In this document: piece by piece, positions 7,958 to 13,875 of the stretch
How positions within the stretch are numbered: position 1 is the stretch's first letter
Layout of the letters: every line of letters starts with the position of its first letter
Source of the DNA: Chloroflexota bacterium
GTDB lineage: Bacteria; Chloroflexota; Dehalococcoidia; SZUA-161
Direction of reading: 5' to 3'
DNA length: 13,875 bases
Assembly (NCBI GenBank): GCA_016865955.1
Contig: VGNW01000039.1
Coordinates: 1-13,875 of the forward strand
The notes under the pieces: model-generated
Database searches by the model: none
Told to the model about the DNA's origin: nothing
Seen by the model: the letters and a program-made list of their open reading frames with translations, nothing else
Position numbers and translations under genes: made by a program

Positions 7958-7969
7958 ATTGAATTCAAT
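7958..7969. promoter_or_regulatory. 12-base perfect palindrome, possible operator
   Basis: ATTGAATTCAAT reads the same on both strands. It covers the -35 box of the rightward promoter and lies just downstream of the expected leftward start point, so one bound regulator could affect both genes. It is AT-rich and could be chance; no protein in the window can be tied to it. Confidence 0.35.
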
Positions 7970-7986
7970 TATTGGATTATTATTAT
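7959..7986 (+). promoter_or_regulatory. Candidate promoter for the NTF2-like gene
   Basis: TTGAAT (7959-7964) and TATTAT (7981-7986) are 16 bases apart. Transcription would start near 7993, giving about 50 bases of leader before 8043. The -10 region is shared with the leftward promoter. Confidence 0.45.
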
Positions 7987-8011
7987 ATAGAGACAATAAA
8001 AGGTAATGCAA
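7982..8011 (-). promoter_or_regulatory. Candidate promoter for the ene-reductase-like gene
   Basis: On the minus strand TTGCAT (8011-8006) and a perfect TATAAT (7987-7982) are 18 bases apart. The start point would be near 7975, 39 bases before the ATG at 7936. This placement supports the shorter start of that gene. Confidence 0.5.
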
Positions 8012-8042
8012 CTTAATATGCTCTAGCAGCAAACTGGAGGAT

Positions 8043-8888
8043 ATGCAATTGAACCGCGAAAAGCTGTATGCGCTGGTTAAAATGTCACCGGAGCTTGTGG
8101 ACAGGCATGACCGCGAGGGCTGGCTAGGACTGTTTTCTTCAACGGCTGTGGTTGAGGACCCGGTCGGAGCAGGGTTGAATCGTAAAGGTAAGGACTGGCG
8201 CGGCGGAAGGGATGCGTTGAGCCGTTTCTACGACATCTTCATCGCTCCGAACGATATCAAATTCACGGTGAATCAGGATATCGTGATAGGCAGCGAGGTG
8301 GTGCGGGACGTGCTGATTCGCACCAGGCTGCCTAATGGCGCCATCAGTGAGGTAGCTGCCTATCTGCTCTACCGTGGCGTGGAGGAGGAAGGCAAACTGA
8401 AAATAGAGAGCCTGCAGGCTCACTGGGACTTTACCGGTAACGCCATCAGGTTGCTGAAAAATAACGGCGTAAAGGGAATAACCGCCTCTACTGTCCAGTT
8501 CTGGAACATGCTCAGAATTCAAGGGTTGAAACGGGTTATTGTGTATCTGGGTGCGATGTACAAAGGCATCTTCAAGAAAGGCATTTCGATGGTGAATTCC
8601 TTTGCTGCTGCGGTTAATTCGGGAAACGAAAATGCCCTTGCATCGCTATTCGACTCTGATGCTATGATAGAATTATCCGCAGGAAAGAAACTGCCAGCAC
8701 ATGATTTACTGAAAGCCGCAGGAAAAAGGTTACACGTCGAAGTATCGGAAGTTCGCTCAGCCGGCTGGTACACGTCGTGCGTCTTCGATGCGAAGATGAG
8801 TGAAATGCAACGACATGGCGTGGCATTCTTTCGCTTCAACCCCAAGACTAAAAAGATTGTCTCCGCCCGTTTTTTCTGGAACGAATAG
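8043..8888 (+). CDS. Tandem NTF2/SnoaL-like domain protein
   Basis: The 281-residue protein appears to hold two NTF2-like (SnoaL/ketosteroid-isomerase-like) cone domains. The first spans about residues 5-130: DRHDREGWLGLFSSTAVVEDPVG is the typical opening helix and strand, and FYDIFIAP fits the third helix region. The second spans about 181-281: ISMVNSFAAAVNSGNENALASLF, then AGKKLPAHDLLKAAG and a terminal strand with FFWNE. They are joined by about 50 residues of basic, partly amphipathic linker. Such domains isomerise, dehydrate or bind small hydrophobic ligands; no catalytic residues can be assigned. The ATG at 8043 lies only 2 bases after GGAGG (8036-8040), whereas a TTG at 8049 lies 8 bases after it, so the true start may be two codons later. 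The gene diverges from the flavin oxidoreductase and probably works on the same substrate. Confidence 0.72.
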   Translation: MQLNREKLYALVKMSPELVDRHDREGWLGLFSSTAVVEDPVGAGLNRKGKDWRGGRDALSRFYDIFIAPNDIKFTVNQDIVIGSEVVRDVLIRTRLPNGAISEVAAYLLYRGVEEEGKLKIESLQAHWDFTGNAIRLLKNNGVKGITASTVQFWNMLRIQGLKRVIVYLGAMYKGIFKKGISMVNSFAAAVNSGNENALASLFDSDAMIELSAGKKLPAHDLLKAAGKRLHVEVSEVRSAGWYTSCVFDAKMSEMQRHGVAFFRFNPKTKKIVSARFFWNE

Positions 8889-8955
8889 GATTTGCATTCT
8901 AACTGAGGCAAAGAAATGGGCTATGCGGAGAGTCTGAGAGGTTTTTGACTTCAGG

Positions 8956-9117
8956 CTACTCGTTAACCACACGTAATTTCTTGATTTTACCTCTTAATCC
9001 CAGACTCCTGTTCAATTTGTCCTTGATATAGTTAATGAGCTCTTCTGTGCTCATAGCGCCTGCCCATTTCTCACTCAACTTCAGAGTCAATTTTAGTTTA
9101 ATCTCAACATCTGGCAT
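8956..9117 (-). CDS. Small basic 53-residue protein, unknown
   Basis: A minus-strand frame opens with ATG at 9115-9117 and ends with TAG at 8956-8958. It begins MPDVEIKLKLTLKLSEKWAG, then has a helix-like EELINYIKDKLNRSLG and ends with a basic KIKKLRVVNE. The strand-helix-strand pattern, high lysine content and regular codons look like a real small folded protein. GGGAG at 9131-9135 is 13 bases from the ATG, further than ideal. The gene follows the HTH gene at 9480-9229 by 111 bases on the same strand, and no other gene fits this stretch. I do not recognise the family, so no function is given. Confidence 0.55.
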   Translation of the reverse strand: MPDVEIKLKLTLKLSEKWAGAMSTEELINYIKDKLNRSLGLRGKIKKLRVVNE

Positions 9118-9138
9118 GTGACCGGAGATTCTCCCTTT

Positions 9139-9207
9139 AAGCGGTATGCGTTAAACTGATACTACGGAGGCATCAGTACACTGAAGCGGATTATGCTTTA
9201 AAACTCA
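9139..9207. repeat. Imperfect direct repeat, two copies 45 bases apart
   Basis: AAGCGG, then TATGCGTTAAACTGA (9139-9158), recurs as AAGCGG, then ATTATGCTTTAAAACTCA (9184-9207). The copies differ by small insertions and substitutions. A short inverted repeat, ACTGAT (9155-9160) with ATCAGT (9172-9177), lies between them. They fall between the HTH gene and the 53-residue gene and could be binding sites or remnants of a duplication. Confidence 0.35.
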
Positions 9208-9228
9208 GTAAGTATAGCTTTAATAATT

Positions 9229-9480
9229 CTATTTCTGGGTGCCGTTTGAACCGAATCTAATCTGCTCGGCAAGCAGGGCATCCACATCTTCCCGTCTGTA
9301 CCTTCGGTCGCCCCGCGGGCCAACGCGATATGCTCTGATTAATCCTCTCTCCGTCCACCGTCTTAATGTATTGCAGTGAACGTAAAGAATCTGGCATGCT
9401 TTTCCTATGGTTAACATCGGGGTCATTTCTTCCCGCTGTCCGTTTCCTCTGTTTCTTACAACCTGCGTTTTAGTTCTCAT
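9229..9480 (-). CDS. Small HTH_17/excisionase-type DNA-binding protein
   Basis: The 83-residue protein has one MerR-like winged-helix reading head at about residues 22-70. LTIGKACQILYVHCNTLRRW is the helix-turn-helix, GLIRAYRVGPRGDRRY the wing with its usual basic turn, and REDVDALL the closing helix. This domain (HTH_17, excisionase family) occurs in phage excisionases and in many small chromosomal regulators. There is no effector-binding region like that of full MerR proteins. The N-terminal 20 residues are basic and probably disordered. GGGGAGGG directly upstream of the ATG at 9478-9480 supports the full-length start rather than the internal methionines. No integrase or attachment site is nearby, so a local transcription regulator or nucleoid role is more likely than excision. 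It lies between the fused kinase gene (158 bases upstream) and the 53-residue gene. Confidence 0.82.
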   Translation of the reverse strand: MRTKTQVVRNRGNGQREEMTPMLTIGKACQILYVHCNTLRRWTERGLIRAYRVGPRGDRRYRREDVDALLAEQIRFGSNGTQK

Positions 9481-9513
9481 AGTCCCTCCCCTTGCCGGAA
9501 ATTTACCCCGCTA

Positions 9514-9523
9514 CACCTCCTTT
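9514..9523 (-). promoter_or_regulatory. Perfect Shine-Dalgarno-like sequence without a start codon
   Basis: AAAGGAGGTG on the minus strand is a full anti-SD match, yet no ATG, GTG or TTG lies 5-12 bases downstream. The HTH gene's own ATG is 33 bases away and has its own site. It may be a standby ribosome site, the trace of a lost reading frame, or chance. Confidence 0.25.
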
Positions 9524-9638
9524 CTCTATAACACAATATAAGGTGGGGACATGAAGATAGTGTTTAGATAGCATAAAAAAAGTATTAATACGCGCAGATA
9601 TATCGTAGAAAGTTAAGCGGCAGCTATCGAGACTTAAT

Positions 9639-11951
9639 CTAATCGTTCAGCTTTGCCAGCAAGTAGCCCACGCCTACCTTGGTAAGGATAAATTGAGGAT
9701 TGCCCGGGTCTGTTTCAAGCTTTTCCCTCAAATGCCGTATATACACTCTCAGGCTATCGACGGCGCCGGGATAGTCTTCTCCCCAGATTACTTCCCCGAG
9801 TCGTGAGTGAGTAACCACATGACCCGCGTTCTGCATCAGATGGCACATGATTCTGCCTTCTATCAAGGTGAGGCTTATCTGTTTTCCTCTGTAGGTCAAT
9901 TCGAATGTCGAGGGGTCAAGCCTCAGAGGTCCACAAGCGATGGGAGCTTCTTCGTCTGGAGAAACTTTTCTCCGCAACTGGGACTTCAATCGAGCCAGAA
10001 ATTCCATCTGCCTGAATGGCTTCACAATATAGTCATCAGCCCCTAATTCCAGTCCCTTGACCATGTCCGCCTCTTCACCGCTTACAGTCAGGATAACGAC
10101 AGGCACCGAAGAAAAGAGACGAATTTGCCTGAGCACCTCGAAACCGTCAATGTCGGGAAGTCCCAGATCCAAAATCACCAGGTCGGGTTTCTCCGATTCT
10201 ATTAAATCCAGACCTTCTTCGCCCAGCCTTGCCGAGAGCAACTCAGCCTCAGGCCACCTCATCTTGAATGCCAGGCGTACGAAGTTGACGATGGCGTTAT
10301 CGTCTTCGATAATCAGCACTTTCCACAGTTTAGCCGGCTCCTTAGGTTCTATCTCGTGTCTGTCCGCAGATTCCAGCGGCAGCGAGAAACCGAATGTTGA
10401 GCCCCTGCCTACGCTGCTTTTCACCCATATCTTGCCGCCGTGCAATTCCACCAGCATCTTGCAGAGCGCAAGGCCCAGCCCCAGCCCCTCCGAAGATTCC
10501 CCCCTGGGAAGCTGGTGCGGCTGGAACAAGAATTGCTGTTCCTCCTTCGACATGCCGCGACCGGTATCGCGCACCTCGACAACAATGTCGTTGTCTTTTC
10601 TCCTGGCTCCCAATCTGATATTTCCACCCTGTGGTGTGAACTTGAGGGCGTTATCCAGAAGATTGGTCACAATTTGTCGCAGCTTGGCCGGGTCGGCTCT
10701 GACTACAGGCAGGCCGGGTGTCAGGGATAAGTCCAATGACTGACCGCGTTTCAAAGCCACCGGCTTCATGGAATCCGCTATATCCCTGAGCATCTGCGAC
10801 AGGTCAACCATTTCGGGCTTTAGCGCGAGCATGCCCACCTCACCCCTCACGAGGTCGAGAAGCTCATTTATTCTGCTATCCAGGCTCGAGGCACCCTGAC
10901 GGATATTCCTTGCCAGTGTCTGCAGCGGCTCGGTGTCGATTTCGGAAGCGAGCAGGTCGGAAGAGGCGAGCAACGAAGTCAGCGGCGTCTTTAGCTCGTG
11001 AGCAATGACGCGCGTGAACTCCACCCTCTTTTTCATCTCCTGTTCCAGTTGCTGTCTCAATTCCCTTTCCTGCTGATACATGTGCTTCAGCGTTTCCTCT
11101 GCTTGCCTGCGTTCCGTAGTATCGCGAACATTAGCAACGATGCCGTTGACCGCCGGATTATTCAGCAAATTTTGCCCTACCACTTCTACAATGCGTAATG
11201 AACCATCCTTGTGCCAGACACGCAGTTCAGTTCGAGCAATCGCTCCCGGTCTCTGAGCAATATCGCCGAAGATACCAGACACCCTCGGCAAATCATCTGC
11301 GTGTACAAACGCAAACGGGCTTTGACTCATGGTCTCTTCCAGCTTGTATCCCAGCAGGCGTTCGAATGAGGGGCTTAAAAAGGTAAGGAGTCCCTCACTA
11401 TTTATAATCGCCATCGCTTCCAGGGAGTTTTCGATGAGAGCACGAAAATGCTCCTCGCTGAATTTCAACTCCTCTTGCATACGCTTTTGCTCTGTTATAT
11501 CGCGAAAATTGGCGACTATGCCTTTTATTGCGGGGTTATCGAGAAGATTCTTGCCCACCACTGCGATGGTATGCCAGGAGCCATCTGCATGCTTGGCGCG
11601 TATTTCGTAGTGCACTGTGGAGCCCGGTTTTTTGAGCAGCTCCTCGAATGTTCTGGAGCCGTTCGATATGTCAGCAGGGTGTACGAAGTCGAAGGAGCTT
11701 CTGCCGATGTCGTCTCCCATTTTATATCCGAATACGCGCTCGATAGACGGGCTTTTGTAGCGGATAGCGCCGTCACCGCCGATGATTACCATCGCCTCCA
11801 TTGCGTTTTCTATCAGCGCCTCAAAGAACTCTTCCTTATGCCGCAATTGGTTCTGGGACTGTTCCTTGCCGATTACGGTTTTGGAGGCAACTTGCTTGCG
11901 GATACGCTTGTGCTGTGACTTAGAGCCTTTGCTCTTGTCCTGCTTCGGCAT
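9639..11951 (-). CDS. Fused PAS-PAS histidine kinase and OmpR-type response regulator
   Basis: The 770-residue protein puts a whole two-component system in one chain. A basic N-terminus (1-35) is followed by two similar PAS domains (about 40-155 and 163-280) and a coiled linker. The HisKA domain has phospho-acceptor His318 in IAHELKTPL. The HATPase domain has an N box around NLLDNALKF (430-438), a G1 box DTGRGM and a G2 box GLGLGLALC. The receiver domain is at about 544-660, with Glu549/Asp550/Asp551, phospho-acceptor Asp595, Thr622 and Lys644. A PhoB/OmpR winged helix (about 673-767) ends with SLRVYIRHLREKL and VGVGYLL. No transmembrane segment is visible, so it should sense a cytoplasmic signal. 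GAGGT lies 6 bases before the ATG at 11949-11951, and a promoter sits at 11987-12015. Its target genes are unknown; the nearby HTH and Fe-S genes are candidates. Confidence 0.92.
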   Translation of the reverse strand: MPKQDKSKGSKSQHKRIRKQVASKTVIGKEQSQNQLRHKEEFFEALIENAMEAMVIIGGDGAIRYKSPSIERVFGYKMGDDIGRSSFDFVHPADISNGSRTFEELLKKPGSTVHYEIRAKHADGSWHTIAVVGKNLLDNPAIKGIVANFRDITEQKRMQEELKFSEEHFRALIENSLEAMAIINSEGLLTFLSPSFERLLGYKLEETMSQSPFAFVHADDLPRVSGIFGDIAQRPGAIARTELRVWHKDGSLRIVEVVGQNLLNNPAVNGIVANVRDTTERRQAEETLKHMYQQERELRQQLEQEMKKRVEFTRVIAHELKTPLTSLLASSDLLASEIDTEPLQTLARNIRQGASSLDSRINELLDLVRGEVGMLALKPEMVDLSQMLRDIADSMKPVALKRGQSLDLSLTPGLPVVRADPAKLRQIVTNLLDNALKFTPQGGNIRLGARRKDNDIVVEVRDTGRGMSKEEQQFLFQPHQLPRGESSEGLGLGLALCKMLVELHGGKIWVKSSVGRGSTFGFSLPLESADRHEIEPKEPAKLWKVLIIEDDNAIVNFVRLAFKMRWPEAELLSARLGEEGLDLIESEKPDLVILDLGLPDIDGFEVLRQIRLFSSVPVVILTVSGEEADMVKGLELGADDYIVKPFRQMEFLARLKSQLRRKVSPDEEAPIACGPLRLDPSTFELTYRGKQISLTLIEGRIMCHLMQNAGHVVTHSRLGEVIWGEDYPGAVDSLRVYIRHLREKLETDPGNPQFILTKVGVGYLLAKLND

Positions 11952-11986
11952 GTCTTACCTCATTATTACAAATATCGGACAGGAGA

Positions 11987-12015
11987 ATATTAAGCACGAA
12001 TTAGCTAAGTGTCAA
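11987..12015 (-). promoter_or_regulatory. Sigma70-type promoter for the fused kinase-regulator gene
   Basis: On the minus strand a perfect TTGACA (12015-12010) and TAATAT (11992-11987) are exactly 17 bases apart. The start point would be near 11980, about 28 bases before the ATG. The promoter lies in the 96-base gap after the QueG-like gene, so the kinase can be expressed independently of it. Confidence 0.6.
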
Positions 12016-12047
12016 TTTCCTCAACTAATCCCGATGACAGTGCCTTA

Positions 12048-12839
12048 TCATTTACCCACCGGACAGCAGTTTATACACTCATAGCAGGTATATAACAGAG
12101 TCACACTCTGAGCCTGGTAAAGATTCCAGTATTCCGGGTCACGCAGCATTGCTTTCTGTTGCTCCGGCGGGGCATCCAACAGCCTTTGCATAAACTGTAT
12201 ATGCGCAGCCATGCCCCATTTCTGCTGCTTATTGAGACATTTAACGGCGTCCTTCAACGTGTGCGTATCGAGCGCCTGTGCCGGGCAAGACTGCACACAT
12301 GTGGCACAATCCCCGCACAATTCTTCCTCCATCGGTTTGTCCGCTTCCAGCAAAGCGTTGGTGACTACAGCTCCCAGCCTTACTCTGGGTCCCCATCTAT
12401 GTGTGAGAAGCAGACGGTTTTTCCCTATAGTTCCCAGGCCGGCGCCTATTGCAACATGACGGAGCGAGATATCTCCCAGAAGGCCCTTGGTCTCTCTGCT
12501 CATTTCAATAGGCGATGCCGGCACTACCAGTGCAGCCCTGTAACCGCGCTCCTCAATGAGCCTTCCCAGCCGCAGTGTCAGTAGTTCTTCTTCTCTGTAA
12601 GTTGCGTGGGTTGATATCATGGCTGAGAATAAACTGGGGCTTTCGATAGACCCGCGCAGCATGGGAATGGCGAAAACGATAACGCTGTGTGCATCAACCA
12701 TAACCTTGGTCACCGGCAGCGGAGGTGTGCAGGGCGGAATCGATTCTATGGCTGCTACACCAACCAGTGCTGCTCCACCAGCTATGGCTGCAGCCTTGAT
12801 TTCTTTGGTAAGCTCACGCGCTGAGAATCCGGTTTTCAT
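12048..12839 (-). CDS. QueG-like 4Fe-4S double-cluster protein
   Basis: The 263-residue protein shares its core with epoxyqueuosine reductase QueG and with the C-terminal part of reductive dehalogenases. The signature is SLRHVAIGAGLGTIGKN (125-141) followed by LLLTHRWGPRVRLGAVVTNALLE. Two cluster motifs follow. One is Cys175-x2-Cys178-x2-Cys181-x3-Cys185-Pro. The other is Cys252-x2-Cys255-x2-Cys258-Cys259-Pro, just four residues before the C-terminus, with Cys201 between. At 263 residues it is much shorter than QueG, so tRNA reduction is unlikely. Related short proteins are usually annotated only as 4Fe-4S proteins. No Tat or secretion signal is seen. AGGAGGTG four bases before the ATG at 12837-12839 fixes the start. 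The polyferredoxin gene lies 180 bases upstream on the same strand, and the two may share electrons. Confidence 0.82.
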   Translation of the reverse strand: MKTGFSARELTKEIKAAAIAGGAALVGVAAIESIPPCTPPLPVTKVMVDAHSVIVFAIPMLRGSIESPSLFSAMISTHATYREEELLTLRLGRLIEERGYRAALVVPASPIEMSRETKGLLGDISLRHVAIGAGLGTIGKNRLLLTHRWGPRVRLGAVVTNALLEADKPMEEELCGDCATCVQSCPAQALDTHTLKDAVKCLNKQQKWGMAAHIQFMQRLLDAPPEQQKAMLRDPEYWNLYQAQSVTLLYTCYECINCCPVGK

Positions 12840-13019
12840 GGGACACCTCCTAATCCTGCAACTTGCCCGAATCTAATCTCGTGTTTTGCAGAGTGTTTCC
12901 CTCGTTTTCGATATGTCCTGACTATACTATAGACACGATGGCGTTACGCTGAGTGCCCCAAAATCGCTAGATTCCGGAATTTTGAGAGACGTTAGTTGCT
13001 CAATGACAAGATAAGACCG

Positions 13020-13875
13020 TCAGCGATTCATGAGCTTCATGAAATCCGCTGTTGTGCCTTTTTCAGCGGTTATCTTCAGTGCCATCTCGGTTAGTGTCGG
13101 TGGAGTTTCGGGAACATGCTGCCGGGGGACAAGGCAAACGGCTTCGACATCGCAAGCAGAAACGCAAAGACCGCACCCGATGCATCGTTCCGGGTCAACT
13201 ACAGCCACCGACCCTTCAACCTTTATGGCTGAAACCGGGCAACGCTCATCCTCGCATATCCCGCAGCCCGTACAGAGGGCTGCATCAACCTGCGACTGCC
13301 ATCTGCTTACAGCAAATGCATTCGGGTTCTTGAACTGCGTGAGCCCGCGTAAAATAGTACAACAGCAGGGGCAGCAGTTGCAGATAAGGTTCAAACGGTC
13401 CTGGCTGTTGTTCGTAGTGTGCACCAAGCCAGCTTCCTCAGCGCGACGCACTACATCCAACGCTTCTTTCTTCGTGATTTCCCTGGCAAAGCCCCTTTCG
13501 ATGAGATAGCGACCGGTCCTGTCAAAAACCAGGCACACATCCCTTGGCTTATCGCAAGCCCCGATGCTCACGCGGCAGGCGCACTGGGCGAGTGCATAGG
13601 TATCGTTCCTCTCCAGCATTTTCGAGACAACCTCGAATGGAAGTACCTCGATTCGGGCATCGATTGCTTTTTCAATCGGGATCACCCTTGTAATAGGAGT
13701 CTGACTTCCCGCAAACGATTCCCCCAGTCCTTCACGGTGATACTCCTCCCACAATTTTGCCAGCGCCTCGTGCATAGGCTCACCGCCGCCTTTCATGAAA
13801 GGGAACTCAAAGAGCCCGGGAATGGTGGGAAGCAGTGAGTATTCCATGACTCCGCCTTTTCTCCGGCTGAAGACT
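13020..13875 (-). CDS. Cysteine-rich 4Fe-4S polyferredoxin-like protein, N-terminus beyond the window
   Basis: From the methionine at 13845-13847 there are 275 residues. A conserved non-ferredoxin cysteine region comes first: CACR (89-92), Cys98 and Cys105, then the dense LICNCCPCCC at 154-163. Two ferredoxin motifs follow, CTGCGICEDERCP (192-204) and CIGCGLCVSACD (222-233). The last has Asp instead of the usual Pro after the fourth Cys. The protein is a soluble electron carrier or an electron-transfer subunit. The frame stays open upstream of that methionine to the edge (VFSRRKGGV). Proteins of this type, as I recall them, carry about 90 more residues before the YSLLP-like segment. I therefore treat the gene as 5'-partial, although GGCGGAG before the ATG leaves an internal start possible. 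The stop TGA is at 13020-13022. The QueG-like gene follows after 180 bases. Confidence 0.8.
   Translation of the reverse strand, partial: VFSRRKGGVMEYSLLPTIPGLFEFPFMKGGGEPMHEALAKLWEEYHREGLGESFAGSQTPITRVIPIEKAIDARIEVLPFEVVSKMLERNDTYALAQCACRVSIGACDKPRDVCLVFDRTGRYLIERGFAREITKKEALDVVRRAEEAGLVHTTNNSQDRLNLICNCCPCCCTILRGLTQFKNPNAFAVSRWQSQVDAALCTGCGICEDERCPVSAIKVEGSVAVVDPERCIGCGLCVSACDVEAVCLVPRQHVPETPPTLTEMALKITAEKGTTADFMKLMNR

Noticed and set aside
7937..8032. 32-residue N-terminal extension of the flavin oxidoreductase
   Set aside because: The shorter start has a good ribosome site and the family's usual beginning, and the extension would cross both candidate promoters.
9229..9480. Excisionase of an integrated element
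   Set aside because: No integrase, attachment repeats, tRNA or phage genes lie nearby, and this HTH fold is widespread in ordinary chromosomal regulators.
9575..9591. GTATTAATAC palindrome with an adjacent seven-base A/T tract after the kinase gene
   Set aside because: It can form only a three-base stem with a TTAA loop, too weak for an intrinsic terminator.
10057..10743. 228-residue open frame on the plus strand inside the kinase gene
   Set aside because: It is antisense to well-conserved HATPase and receiver motifs, serine/proline-rich as expected of a shadow frame, and matches no domain.
12971..12980. Palindrome ATTCCGGAAT between the two Fe-S genes
   Set aside because: It is short, with no promoter or T-run in register and nothing to tie it to a regulator.
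1..13875. tRNA, rRNA, riboswitch or CRISPR array
   Set aside because: No cloverleaf, conserved rRNA segment, recognisable aptamer or regularly spaced repeats were seen on either strand.

Overview
The window looks like a piece of a bacterial chromosome of roughly balanced GC content, most likely from an anaerobe. It carries an ADP-forming acyl-CoA ligase alpha-type protein, an Old-Yellow-Enzyme-type flavoprotein with an Fe-S motif, a radical SAM enzyme, a QueG-like Fe-S protein and a cysteine-rich polyferredoxin. This mix, with a kinase fused to a DNA-binding response regulator, resembles what I know of Dehalococcoidia and other anaerobic Chloroflexota. That placement is inference from gene content only. 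I see no rRNA, tRNA, CRISPR array, insertion sequence or phage gene.

Left part (1-5818). A gene fragment runs off the left edge on the minus strand. Diverging from it is a CoA-binding ligase alpha-type protein (205-1638, GTG start). Next comes a minus-strand pair, a family 2-like glycosyltransferase followed 17 bases later by a radical SAM/SPASM protein (3782 down to 1657). Diverging from that pair is a second small glycosyltransferase (3952-4728), which faces a Gfo/Idh/MocA sugar-type dehydrogenase (5818-4760). These four genes read as a fragment of a glycan or glycosylated-metabolite region. The upstream glycosyltransferase probably starts at an ATT codon behind a perfect AGGAGG.

Middle part (4760-9117). 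A long FMN/4Fe-4S/FAD ene-reductase-like enzyme (7936-5855) lies 36 bases upstream of the dehydrogenase, so the two may be co-transcribed. It diverges from a protein made of two NTF2/SnoaL-like domains (8043-8888). Their promoters overlap in a 106-base gap that also holds a 12-base palindrome. This pairing recalls the flavin reductases and NTF2-fold dehydratase of anaerobic bile-acid dehydroxylation, which suggests, without proof, a reductive module for a cyclic or enone substrate. Next to it is a previously unlisted 53-codon gene (9117-8956) downstream of a small HTH_17/excisionase-type DNA-binding protein (9480-9229).

Right part (9639-13875). A 770-residue soluble protein carries PAS-PAS-HisKA-HATPase-REC-winged helix, a complete two-component system in one chain, behind a clear promoter at 11987-12015. 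Upstream on the same strand are a QueG-like 4Fe-4S protein (12839-12048) and a cysteine-rich polyferredoxin whose N-terminus lies beyond the right edge.
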